A stretch of DNA of 38,844 nucleotides, taken from assembly GCA_910577045.1 (NCBI GenBank), contig CAJTLB010000026.1:1-38844 (forward strand), read 5' to 3'. The stretch's first letter is position 1; each line of letters starts with the position of its first letter. This document shows, one piece after another, positions 1 to 8,050 of the stretch. Position numbers and translations under genes: made by a program. Under the pieces are notes generated by a model that saw only the letters and a program-made list of their open reading frames with translations, was not told the origin of the DNA and did no database searches. The stretch comes from an uncultured Lachnospiraceae bacterium. Lineage in GTDB: Bacteria > Bacillota > Clostridia > Lachnospirales > Lachnospiraceae.

Positions 1-31
1 CCTTATATTTTGGGCGTTTTTTGAAAGTTGT

Positions 32-87
32 GTATAATCCGCATAGCCAATCAACGGTTTTGTGGACAGAACTGCGGAAACTCAAGT
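32..87 (+). repeat. 56-bp repeat, left copy of an inverted pair
   Basis: This stretch recurs as the reverse complement at 38789-38844 with one difference in 56 bases (G versus A in CAACGGTT/CAACAGTT). Its inner boundary (CTCAAGT) is followed after exactly 9 nt by a -35 box, as at the right end. It contains an imperfect dyad, GTTTTGTGGACAGAAC, and a wider 6-bp inverted pair TCCGCA/TGCGGA (38-43, 73-78). It may be the end of a mobile element, a dispersed intergenic repeat or a regulator site. I do not recognise an IS family from it. Confidence 0.85.
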
Positions 88-96
88 TTTATTATA

Positions 97-125
97 TAGA
101 CAAAATATTACTATTATGTTACAAT
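97..125 (+). promoter_or_regulatory. sigma-A-type promoter for the 217-1072 gene pair
   Basis: TAGACA (97-102), a 17-nt spacer and TACAAT (120-125) match the vegetative consensus at five of six positions each. The promoter starts 9 nt inside the left 56-bp repeat and points to the gene at 217. About 90 nt of AT-rich leader separate it from the start codon. Confidence 0.6.
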
Positions 126-216
126 AATAATAATTTACAAAACTTTTTGTATTTACTTAAGAAAATATTTATCATAAAAGCATATGATAAATATAAGATA
201 AAAGGAGGGGGAAAAT

Positions 217-399
217 ATGTTGGCCGCAAGCGAATTATTAAAAGCTTTAAAAGAAGATGAAAACACAGAAGTCCATAAAGATTCTAATGATGATTATGAT
301 TTTGGCAAGGTTTTAGATTTATACAACGATACTAGCCAATCCAATGGTGATGTAATGTGTTCTGATGGAAAAAGACGAAATATATTATACAAAAAATAA
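217..399 (+). CDS. Small acidic protein of unknown function
   Basis: This is a 60-residue open frame starting at ATG behind a very strong ribosome site (AAAGGAGGGGG, 5-nt spacing). The product is rich in Asp and Glu, especially in its central third, and ends in a basic tail (KRRNILYKK). I see no membrane segment, signal peptide or known motif. It lies about 90 nt downstream of the promoter next to the end repeat and is the first gene of a two-gene unit. Its stop codon sits directly before the ribosome site (AGGAG, 401-405) of the next gene. A short acidic protein before a larger unknown one recalls toxin-antitoxin or phage accessory pairs, but nothing in the sequence proves this. The good ribosome site is the main reason to accept it as a gene. 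Confidence 0.55.
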   Translation: MLAASELLKALKEDENTEVHKDSNDDYDFGKVLDLYNDTSQSNGDVMCSDGKRRNILYKK

Positions 400-418
400 A
401 AGGAGATATATTAAACTA

Positions 419-1072
419 ATGAATGGGACTCAACCTTCAGATACGTTTGTCAAACTCTACAATTCCATTATTGTAGATTTACTTGTCCAAATATGTAACA
501 GTAATCCTAACTATTGTGTGAAAGAAAAGATAAACAATGAAAATCTACCTAATGCTCTCTGGAAAACATATAAAAAATATGAAACAGAGACATCAGAAAA
601 TATGCTTGGCTCTAGGTTGGATAGGCATAAATTAGCATCCTGTATTTGTGGGACTATTACTGAACTCCAACCAATAGTGGGACTCAATAACGTAAAAAAT
701 TCTCAATCTGTTAATGAATTACTTGCTTTACATACTGCTTTAAATGTAATCAAATGTTTTATGATGGAAGAAATCTTCGAAAATAGTAATGACCCTATAG
801 AAATTAAAAACGAAATAAATTTATATTTAAAAAAGAATTTTGAATTGCGCCTTCCCCATTTAGAAGATAATATTTGTGATTCTCAAGAATATCAGAAAAA
901 CATAATTAACGCTTTATTTTGGTGCCATCGTAAGTGCCATACTTTCTCCCGAAAATGTTTTCGCTATGATATATGGGCATATTCTAAAATTTTTTATCAT
1001 CTAGAACTATATAACAAACCTCTTTTTTACAAATGTATACAGAACTATAAACAACATCAATCCATTAATTAA
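419..1072 (+). CDS. Uncharacterised helical protein with C-terminal Cys/His cluster
   Basis: I do not recognise this gene. From ATG 419 it codes for 217 residues. An earlier in-frame ATG at 365 would add 18 residues and overlap the previous gene, but it has no ribosome site, whereas 419 follows AAAGGAG (13-nt gap). The protein appears mostly alpha-helical. It has a central segment with a DRHK motif (68-71) followed by small hydrophobic residues, and a second helix near NELLALHTALNVIK (99-112). Near the C-terminus, Cys169, His170, Cys173, His174 and Cys180 form a cluster that could bind a metal. There is no signal peptide or clear membrane segment. It is the last gene before the hairpin at 1094-1147, so it is transcriptionally separate from the tail genes. 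It could be a prophage accessory gene or belong to the element whose repeat lies upstream. Confidence 0.6.
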   Translation: MNGTQPSDTFVKLYNSIIVDLLVQICNSNPNYCVKEKINNENLPNALWKTYKKYETETSENMLGSRLDRHKLASCICGTITELQPIVGLNNVKNSQSVNELLALHTALNVIKCFMMEEIFENSNDPIEIKNEINLYLKKNFELRLPHLEDNICDSQEYQKNIINALFWCHRKCHTFSRKCFRYDIWAYSKIFYHLELYNKPLFYKCIQNYKQHQSIN

Positions 1073-1093
1073 TTCAAAAGAACATAATATTTT

Positions 1094-1147
1094 ATACCAA
1101 CCCCAAATGTCATGGCAAAAACTTAACAATTGGAGGTTGGTATTTTT
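1094..1147 (+). terminator. Hairpin with U-tract: terminator or attenuator before the tail operon
   Basis: ATACCAACCCCAA (1094-1106) pairs with TTGGAGGTTGGTAT (1130-1143), giving 13 base pairs with one bulged A, followed by a T-run. It lies 21 nt after the stop of the upstream gene and fits an intrinsic terminator. The 3' arm also holds GGAGG (1132-1136), which is the only ribosome site for the 20-codon frame at 1148, so folding would also hide that site. No good promoter is visible between here and dit at 1207. Confidence 0.65.
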
Positions 1148-1210
1148 ATGCCTCAACACCTTTATCAATTTAAGGAATACCACTATACCGAAAAAGGAGG
1201 ATTACTATGA
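1148..1210 (+). CDS. Possible 20-residue leader peptide coupled to dit
   Basis: A 20-codon frame starts at ATG 1148, 11 nt after GGAGG in the hairpin arm. It ends in a TGA that overlaps the dit start codon as ATGA (1207-1210). The product is rich in Tyr, His and Lys (it contains YQFKEYHY) and matches nothing I know. It may be a translationally coupled leader or the tail end of a deleted upstream tail gene. The dit ribosome site AAAGGAGG lies inside its last codons. Coding status is uncertain because the frame is so short. Confidence 0.3.
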   Translation: MPQHLYQFKEYHYTEKGGLL

Positions 1211-2001
1211 TTCATGCAGACTTTACCTATAACGGCATATCCTGTGACGCCTATGGCGTTTATATAGGGGAATTTAGTAATAGGGAAGTTGGGAAAACAT
1301 CTATTTCCCATGAAACTAATTTAAACACGGCCCATTCCAGAAAAAATAATACGTTCCACATTATATCCCAAAACTACTCCTCTCCCCTATCCTTTGAAAT
1401 GCAGGTATTTAATAGGGATTTCGGAGATATTAGCCAGGAACACGAACGCGCTTTAAAAAAATGGCTGATGAAAAGAGGAAAATACGAATGGTTCCATATA
1501 CTAGATAAGCGATATGCAAATCTTTGGTTTAAAGCCAATATTCATTCACCAACCAATATTTTCGTCAATCATGTGATTGGCATATCCTTCCAAGTATCCA
1601 CAAATTCCCCATATGCTTTTTCTGATCTGATAGAATATACTATTGAATTTTCTAATAATGGCAAAACTGCATCCATTTATGTAGATAATGATGAAGATTC
1701 TCCTATTTATCCAGAAATGGAAATTATTATGCTCTCTGATGGGGATCTTATTATTTCTAATAGCATAGATACTAATACCAAAAACCAATTTAAACTAACA
1801 GACTTAAAGGCAGGTGAAAAAATTACTATCCATAATGAAATCCCATTTATGGAAAGTACAAGGGATACTTTACTAAAAACTGTATACGACAGATTCTCTA
1901 AATATTGGTTCTTTCTGGCAGATGGCAATAATGTTATTACTGTAAGCAATAATTGTATTTTAACCTTACGATACAGGGAGACAAGAAAGGTTGGTATTTA
2001 G
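1207..2001 (+). CDS. Phage distal tail protein (Dit, Sipho_tail family)
   Basis: The 264-residue product has the pattern of siphophage distal tail proteins. Its N-terminus (FTYNGISCDAYGVYI) is the family's opening beta hairpin. A mid-region with an LKKWLM segment and a beta-rich C-terminal half (NSPYAFSDLIEYTIEF, then YPEMEI) complete the fold. Dit forms the hexameric ring joining tail tube to baseplate in phages of Gram-positive hosts. The start is ATG 1207 behind AAAGGAGG. The tail-lysin-like gene begins 2 nt after its stop, the usual dit-tal order. In intact phages a tape-measure gene precedes dit. Here a hairpin and an unrelated gene pair lie upstream, so the module is cut or rearranged at this point. 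The family call is firm from order and N-terminal pattern. Confidence 0.85.
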   Translation: MIHADFTYNGISCDAYGVYIGEFSNREVGKTSISHETNLNTAHSRKNNTFHIISQNYSSPLSFEMQVFNRDFGDISQEHERALKKWLMKRGKYEWFHILDKRYANLWFKANIHSPTNIFVNHVIGISFQVSTNSPYAFSDLIEYTIEFSNNGKTASIYVDNDEDSPIYPEMEIIMLSDGDLIISNSIDTNTKNQFKLTDLKAGEKITIHNEIPFMESTRDTLLKTVYDRFSKYWFFLADGNNVITVSNNCILTLRYRETRKVGI

Positions 2002-2003
2002 CG

Positions 2004-4853
2004 ATGTATTTTAGTTATGATCTTTACAAAAATATACATGAGCCAGAAGTCTATTTAGCATATGGAGACAAACATATTTTATCCCAATTAAAAGTACACC
2101 AATTAAAAATTAGTACTAGGCTCAATTCCATTTCTTATGGAAGCCTTCAAATATATAAATTGGAAGATGGCGAGCCTGTCCCTTACTACGATAAAATACA
2201 AATTGGTTTATTACTTGAAGTAAGGCATATCTCTTGGTTCCAAATTACCGATATAAAATTAGAAAGGACAGAAGGGGCAGAATACTTAGAAATCAGTTTC
2301 CAGTCGTTAGAAATCCAACTTGGGCAGACTTACTTAACTTCTTTTGGTTCCCTTGGCACTTCTTCTGATGAGCAAGGTGGCCTTGACCGATATTGCTTGT
2401 ACAATATCAATGACCAAGAACATAGTATTATGCACATTTTCCAGCAAAAAAACCCTGGCTGGCTAATTGGGAGCATTGATCCTGGTATTTCTACGCAATA
2501 CCGTGCCTTTTACTATGATACCATTAGTTCTTATGAATTCCTAACTGGCGCAGTTAGTGAAACATATGAATGTATTTTTCAGTTTGATGTATATAAACGT
2601 ACTATCAATGTCTTTAAACTTGATAATATTGGGGAAAAAACACCTATCTTTTTATCTGATAGAAATTTAATAAAAAGCCTAACTGTAAATTCAGACGATT
2701 CCGATATTAAATCTGTTTTTATTGTATCAGGAGGTAATGATTCCCGCACTAATACCACACTTGGAATTCAGGAAATCAACCCTTCTGGGAATAATTATAT
2801 TTCCAATTTCAGCTATTTCTATAAACAAATGTCCCCTGAATTAGTATCCGCTATCCAAGCATATAACCAACAAATAGAAGCAAATTCAGAAAACTTCTCC
2901 AACGCCATTACTCAGTTAGAAACGCTATATACAGAACTAGAAACACTAAAACATCATGTCCCCGAAAACCATAATACCACTGATTTCTCCCAATATGGCC
3001 TTGTGGAATTAGAAGAAAAAAGGGATTCCTATAAACATATAATGTCCTTATATTTAAACCAAACCAAAAACCCTGCCTATTCTACAAACCATGAATTATG
3101 CCAAAAAGCAGAATCTGAAATCCTGCTCCGCAAAACACAAATATCTGCTAAAGAATCAGAAATAGAAAATCAATTACGTCTTTCCCAAACTTACCTCGTA
3201 AATATACAAAACTTTTTAGGCCCCGAACTATACAAAGAACTGTCCTATTATATACGTGAGCAGGATTTCCAAGATGATTCTTTTCTTGTTACATCAGAAA
3301 TGAGCCAAGCTGAGATTTATGAAATGCAAAAAGAATTATTGGCACATGCGCATCAGGAATTACAAAAAGCATGTTATCCTAAATTTGAAATGTCCATTCA
3401 AGTCCTAAACTTTGCCATTATAGAAGATTTTAGAAAATATACCGATAAGTTAGAACTTGGGAATATAATTACTGTGGAATGGGAACCCGGCATATTTATC
3501 GAAGCTAGAATCCTTGGGATGGACATGGACTTTGACAACCCAGACAACTTTACCCTCCTTATCTCCAGCAAAAATTCCCTTACTGAAAAATGGGCATTAT
3601 TAGCTGAAATCCAAAACCAGGCAACTAATACTAGTACCTCCGTTGATTATAATAAAGGCGGATGGAATATTGCTAAAGATACTTCCCTTGATTTTAAAAA
3701 ATGGATTAACCATATATTTGACGCTTCTTTACAAAAGCTACAAAATTCTGCTAACCAAGAAATTTTAATGGATGAAACAGGCATGATTATCCGCAAATGG
3801 CTAGTAGATGAAAATAAATATTCCCCAAACCAAATCTGGATAACAAATGGGCAAATTGCTTTTACCCGCGACAACTGGAAATCGGTATGCACAGTAGTTG
3901 GCGAAATCACCCTTCCTGACCAAACTATTGGTTATGGCATTGCGGGGCAATATATTATAGGAGAAATTATTTCTGGGGAAAGCTTAATTTTACGAGGAAG
4001 CTGCGCCCAGCTTGACTTTGAGACAAATAACTCTTTTCAGAAAGCCACTACCCAAATAAAAGCAAACCAAGGCGAAATCTTACTTAGAGTAAAGAAAAAC
4101 GAAGTTATCAACGAAATCAATATTTCTCAAGAAGGAATCCGAATCCAAGGGAACCGCCTACTATTAGATGGCAATGTTACTTTTAGCAATAGTAATAAAT
4201 TCAATATAGACGGCGATAAAGCGAATATTACAAATATTAATGGCGGAAATATTAAAACAGGCACTATTACTACTGAGCAAATTAAATCTGGAACCATTAC
4301 TGCCAATAACATTAAAGCAAATACCATTACAAGCAATAAACTATGTTCAGACACAGGCTGGGCAAAATTTTTAGACGCGATTGATTTTACCACAAGATAT
4401 ATTAATTGTGGCAATGGTTTTCTTACAGGAAGCCCATCCCAAGTAACGCTTGGCGATTTTGAAGTATACGAATTTAATGGAAGTACCTATTTAGGCGCAC
4501 CAAAGCACAATACCATGGGCATAGGCGTAAATAATGGGGCATGTTTCTATGCTAATTGGCAAGATAATGATGCCTTCCAAGGAGACGGCTCCGCCAGTTT
4601 TCAAGTAAATGGGCAAGGTGAATTATATGCTTCCCATATTATTGTAAATAAAATTACTGCAAGGAAAAATTCTAGCTATAACAATAAAATTATTTTTGAA
4701 GGGTTGATTGACTTTTCCCAGGCAAAAGTTAGCGGCTTATCTTCAAATGAAAACGCTAAATACACAAAAATGCTCTTTACATTAGCCGAAATTATTGACG
4801 AACAATGGAATCACTATTCTGGCATAGCAGAAGCATTAGAAAATTCCATTTAA
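2004..4853 (+). CDS. Phage tail-associated protein (Tal / minor structural protein)
   Basis: This 949-residue protein starts at ATG 2004, 2 nt after dit. A TTG at 1953 is possible, but it would lie within dit and lacks a better ribosome site. The N-terminal third is the baseplate-hub-like domain of tail-associated (endopeptidase tail) proteins. A coiled-coil stretch lies around residues 280-430 (many Glu, Gln and Leu). A region near 490-540 (LGNIITVEWEPGIFIEARILGMDMD) is typical of hub domains. The C-terminal third is beta-helical, with short repeats such as GTITTEQIKSGTITANNIKANTI near 755-785, the kind found in fibre shafts. I see no peptidase or lysozyme catalytic motif, so wall degradation at entry may depend on another protein. 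The protein would form the central hub and tail tip. Confidence 0.85.
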   Translation: MYFSYDLYKNIHEPEVYLAYGDKHILSQLKVHQLKISTRLNSISYGSLQIYKLEDGEPVPYYDKIQIGLLLEVRHISWFQITDIKLERTEGAEYLEISFQSLEIQLGQTYLTSFGSLGTSSDEQGGLDRYCLYNINDQEHSIMHIFQQKNPGWLIGSIDPGISTQYRAFYYDTISSYEFLTGAVSETYECIFQFDVYKRTINVFKLDNIGEKTPIFLSDRNLIKSLTVNSDDSDIKSVFIVSGGNDSRTNTTLGIQEINPSGNNYISNFSYFYKQMSPELVSAIQAYNQQIEANSENFSNAITQLETLYTELETLKHHVPENHNTTDFSQYGLVELEEKRDSYKHIMSLYLNQTKNPAYSTNHELCQKAESEILLRKTQISAKESEIENQLRLSQTYLVNIQNFLGPELYKELSYYIREQDFQDDSFLVTSEMSQAEIYEMQKELLAHAHQELQKACYPKFEMSIQVLNFAIIEDFRKYTDKLELGNIITVEWEPGIFIEARILGMDMDFDNPDNFTLLISSKNSLTEKWALLAEIQNQATNTSTSVDYNKGGWNIAKDTSLDFKKWINHIFDASLQKLQNSANQEILMDETGMIIRKWLVDENKYSPNQIWITNGQIAFTRDNWKSVCTVVGEITLPDQTIGYGIAGQYIIGEIISGESLILRGSCAQLDFETNNSFQKATTQIKANQGEILLRVKKNEVINEINISQEGIRIQGNRLLLDGNVTFSNSNKFNIDGDKANITNINGGNIKTGTITTEQIKSGTITANNIKANTITSNKLCSDTGWAKFLDAIDFTTRYINCGNGFLTGSPSQVTLGDFEVYEFNGSTYLGAPKHNTMGIGVNNGACFYANWQDNDAFQGDGSASFQVNGQGELYASHIIVNKITARKNSSYNNKIIFEGLIDFSQAKVSGLSSNENAKYTKMLFTLAEIIDEQWNHYSGIAEALENSI

Positions 4854-4887
4854 TATCTCTTACCCACGAAAGGAGACGCAAATAATT

Positions 4888-5289
4888 ATGCCTATCACTT
4901 TATTTAAACTCTCAAACACTTACCACACTTTATCCGAATTAGCAAAAGAAAAACTACCCATTAAACTATCTTATGCCATTAATAAAAACATACATTTTCT
5001 TGAGCCTGACTACCATTTTTATCAAAATAAAATGTATGAACTATACCAAACCTATTTTAAAACAGATGAAAATGGACAATTTCTTGTAACAGAAATTGAC
5101 GAAAATACTTCCTCCTATCAAGTAAAAGAAGGAAAAACCGAAGAACTCACCAAAAAAATACAAGAATTAAACAATACAGAAATATCTATTGAAACATACC
5201 CTTTTGACCTTGATTTATTAATAAACTCTAATATCCAGATAGAAGCAAACCTATTCAATGATATTGACTATCTTATTGCAAATAACTAA
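4888..5289 (+). CDS. DUF1617-like small phage tail protein
   Basis: The product has 133 residues and reads like the DUF1617 phage family. An early LPIKLSYAINKNI segment is followed by a helical region with many Tyr and Gln, then a helix-rich middle and a short acidic C-terminus (NDIDYLIANN). These proteins sit beside tail or baseplate genes in siphophages of Firmicutes, and their function is not established. The start is ATG 4888 behind AAAGGAG with a long 12-nt spacing. It lies between tal and the BppU-like gene, which supports a baseplate or assembly role. There is no membrane segment or catalytic motif. The family call rests on the N-terminal pattern and position. Confidence 0.6.
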   Translation: MPITLFKLSNTYHTLSELAKEKLPIKLSYAINKNIHFLEPDYHFYQNKMYELYQTYFKTDENGQFLVTEIDENTSSYQVKEGKTEELTKKIQELNNTEISIETYPFDLDLLINSNIQIEANLFNDIDYLIANN

Positions 5290-5367
5290 GCATTTTCCAA
5301 AAAAATTATTTGTACCCGGATAAATCTAACTTTAAAAATCCCCTTATTTTTATGAAAGGAACATATT

Positions 5368-6762
5368 ATGGCATCTTTTGAAAAAATATTAAAACTAGAT
5401 GTGGCACAGGAACAGAGTTATATTTACTTAAAATGTAAACAATATGACCATAATTCTAGGATATATAAACTTATCCTCACCAATGAACATATCCCAATTC
5501 TTTTAACTGGAAAAGAATTGGTTACTGTACATATTACAAGGGCCGATGGCACTTATATAGATGACGTCTGCAAATGGGAAAATGAAAACCTTTATCTTAC
5601 CATAACAGATGCTATGCTCGCTGTAGCTGGCGATGCCAGTATGGAAATCAAAATATTTGACGGGGCAAAAGAAATTCTTACTACTATGACAAACCATATT
5701 AAAGTTGAAAAATCCATGCTGCCCTACGATAGAATGGTTCTTTCTAATGAATTCAATGTTTTAAACCATTTAATCCAATCTGTCCTCCATGCCGCTGATT
5801 ATGTGATTGAATTAGAAGATTTACTGCAAAATGCCAATAACCGCTTGCAGGCATTTGAGCAAGAATTCTCCCAACTATCTAATGAAGGCCGTTCCCTTAT
5901 TGAAGATTTAAGGGATATTATTAACAAGGCGTCTGGATTAGACAATAAATTAGAACAATTAGACAATGGCATTAACCATATGCAAACTGCTTTAGATACT
6001 GCAAATACTGCAAAAAACAAAGCAACAGAAGCCCTTCAAATTTTAAATAATATAATCGAACAGGCAGACAATCTAAACGGCATTATTTTATCAGAAACAC
6101 CGCCGCAAAACCAGCCCTTACATGGTTTATGGCTTGTGAAAGAAGAAAATGGCATTAAAAAAGTAGGACAAAAAATCTCTAATAATGGAACAGAATCCGA
6201 TTACCACTTTGTTCCATTTGCAGGTTCTGAACTAGATATAGACGGAAATGTATATATTGATTTTAGCGGGGAAGTTACTACAGGAAACCCTGATTCTCTA
6301 GGCTCTGCTATATCAAAAGAATCTTTTAACCTTCTAAAACAGACAGTCGAAAAAAATACCCTCGATATAAGTCAATTAAATTTAGATAAATTAGATAAAC
6401 AATTCCATAGCCCAGAAAGTGGAAATAAAATCTTGTCCACAGACAATCATGGGAACATTATATTAACAGGGCAAAACCTGCTAACCAATGAACTAAAAAC
6501 TCAATACGACAATGCTGCAAGCAAGGCGCATACACATGCCAATATCGAGACCCTTACCCACCTAAGCGAAACGGAAGAAGGCGAATTATTATATAATGGA
6601 ACTCCTGTAAAAACCTCTATCACCATTGACCACGAATTAAATGATAGTTCCGAAAACCCCGTGCAAAATAAAGTAATAAAAAAATATATTGATGATAACT
6701 TAGGAGAAAACTTTGGCGATATTGCTGGAATAATTGATAGTATTAATAGGGTGGTGATATAA
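5368..6762 (+). CDS. BppU-like upper baseplate protein
   Basis: The 464-residue product begins with the BppU N-terminal beta domain of lactococcal-type baseplates. Residues 1-125 run from an acidic start through VTVHITRADGT and LAVAGDASMEIKIFDG to a conserved TNHIKVEKS end. Residues 130-235 are a long coiled coil with Leu, Gln and Asn heptads, the helical linker that carries receptor-binding modules outwards. The C-terminal half has further helical and beta segments and a late HTHANIETLTHLSE motif typical of fibre tips. BppU bridges the hub to peripheral receptor-binding proteins. The start is ATG 5368 behind AAAGGA. Its stop overlaps the next start as TAATG at 6760-6764, so the two genes are probably translationally coupled. 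Confidence 0.78.
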   Translation: MASFEKILKLDVAQEQSYIYLKCKQYDHNSRIYKLILTNEHIPILLTGKELVTVHITRADGTYIDDVCKWENENLYLTITDAMLAVAGDASMEIKIFDGAKEILTTMTNHIKVEKSMLPYDRMVLSNEFNVLNHLIQSVLHAADYVIELEDLLQNANNRLQAFEQEFSQLSNEGRSLIEDLRDIINKASGLDNKLEQLDNGINHMQTALDTANTAKNKATEALQILNNIIEQADNLNGIILSETPPQNQPLHGLWLVKEENGIKKVGQKISNNGTESDYHFVPFAGSELDIDGNVYIDFSGEVTTGNPDSLGSAISKESFNLLKQTVEKNTLDISQLNLDKLDKQFHSPESGNKILSTDNHGNIILTGQNLLTNELKTQYDNAASKAHTHANIETLTHLSETEEGELLYNGTPVKTSITIDHELNDSSENPVQNKVIKKYIDDNLGENFGDIAGIIDSINRVVI

Positions 6763-7094
6763 TGGGAACTTTGGCAGATAAACTAAACTATTTAAGTAAT
6801 TCTATCCATAATATTCAAATGGCAATCCATGAAAAAGGAATTGAAATAACAAATACCGATCCACTTGCTACTTATGCAGGCAAAATTAGGGAAATACAGG
6901 TTGGCGTAGTTACAAAAGACATAGAAGATGTAACAGACTACGTAAAAGCAGGAAAATATAAAGATTTGAATATTGTAGATTATAATCCCCTTTCTGTATC
7001 AACTGCATTTACAGAAGAAGATATTATATGTAAAGATATAGAAGATATAACAGATACTATAATAATTATTGAACATACTTATACCAATCTATAA
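6762..7094 (+). CDS. Small phage tail protein with short internal duplication
   Basis: The 110-residue product opens with TLADKLNYLSNSIHNIQMAI and a TDPLATYAGKIREI segment. This pattern is common at the start of baseplate and tail fibre proteins of Clostridia phages. The rest is short and contains a near-duplicate, KDIEDVTDY (52-60) and KDIEDITDT (91-99). The gene overlaps its upstream partner by one base (TAATG) and has GGTGG in front. It may be a shortened version of a longer fibre or an adaptor between BppU-like and fibre proteins. No catalytic residues or membrane segments are visible. Confidence 0.6.
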   Translation: MGTLADKLNYLSNSIHNIQMAIHEKGIEITNTDPLATYAGKIREIQVGVVTKDIEDVTDYVKAGKYKDLNIVDYNPLSVSTAFTEEDIICKDIEDITDTIIIIEHTYTNL

Positions 7095-7112
7095 ATTTTA
7101 GGAGGAATATAT

Positions 7113-8018
7113 ATGGCAGTTGTAAAAAACCACTTTGAAACTACCCTATCAGATACCAGTGTCGCTACACATACTATTACAGGATTAACCTCAGAAACCT
7201 CAACAACAAATGTAAATTATGTGAGCCAAGAAGCTTCCCTATACTTTCTAAGAAGTATTCACCAAACATTACTGGATGCTGGATATAACGATGCTGTAAA
7301 AAATGAATTAGAATATTCTATTAGTGTTTTTGGGTTTAAGTTTTTTGTATTAATAATATCAAGCTCTAGCTCTACTATTGGCGGGCTATATCCAAGTATA
7401 TATACCTATGGAATAGATAGAAATATATGCTCCACCAATGCATCTAGTTATAAAAATGGTTTATTGATAAATAATTATTATGACTCTCATACAGCTCAAA
7501 TATCATACAACATTATTGTCCGTGGAGATGAAAATTGTATATCCATTAGTTATTCATCATACAAATTCCAAGATTTTGACATTCCTATTATTTTTGTAGC
7601 AAAAGCTAAAAATCTTATTACATCTGAAAATTCTTACTTCTTTTCTGGATTTCCACAAGATGAAATTTTCAGTGACTATACTTTTATAAGAAATAAAGAA
7701 AATTTATATACATATTATCCTTTATATTTTAATTATACAAATTATAATTATAAAAATATTTTACATACACGATATGACACTGTTGGTCTCAATACAGATA
7801 CAAAATTTATATGTGAACCTATTCTATGTTATTATGGCAGCTTTTTAATCCATTCTCTCTTAAAATGTAACACTACATTTGATTATGGAAAATACTATAA
7901 ACTTGGTTCTGATATATACATGTGTTATGGATACCGTTTTTATACAGCTTCTAATATTAATAACCTCAATCCTCTTCCTTCATGGGCTGGGCCAAAATTT
8001 CTTTTTAAAGTAAGTTAA
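7113..8018 (+). CDS. Putative phage tail tip / receptor-binding protein
   Basis: This 301-residue protein is unlike any family I can name with certainty. It is rich in Tyr, Ser, Asn and Ile, as beta-structured tail tips often are. It ends in a compact motif (YYKLGSDIYMCYGYRFYT, then PKFLFKV) resembling the C-terminal strands of short phage tail proteins. The N-terminus has many Thr and Ser (TTLSDTSVATHTITGLTSET). The gene has an excellent ribosome site (AGGAGG, 7 nt before ATG) and lies between the small tail protein and the leucine-rich fibre. It has no signal peptide. From composition and place, a surface-exposed adhesion role is likely but not shown. I found no reverse transcriptase or template repeat that would make it a diversity-generating target. 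Confidence 0.6.
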   Translation: MAVVKNHFETTLSDTSVATHTITGLTSETSTTNVNYVSQEASLYFLRSIHQTLLDAGYNDAVKNELEYSISVFGFKFFVLIISSSSSTIGGLYPSIYTYGIDRNICSTNASSYKNGLLINNYYDSHTAQISYNIIVRGDENCISISYSSYKFQDFDIPIIFVAKAKNLITSENSYFFSGFPQDEIFSDYTFIRNKENLYTYYPLYFNYTNYNYKNILHTRYDTVGLNTDTKFICEPILCYYGSFLIHSLLKCNTTFDYGKYYKLGSDIYMCYGYRFYTASNINNLNPLPSWAGPKFLFKVS

Positions 8019-8050
8019 ATATACCAATTTACATACCGGAGGTAAAATCC

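Noticed and set aside
21..260. Open frame running through the left repeat
   Set aside because: It starts with TTG, has no ribosome site, runs through the repeat and promoter and overlaps the better-supported gene at 217. The one difference between repeat copies is silent in this frame, so a transposase tail cannot be fully excluded.
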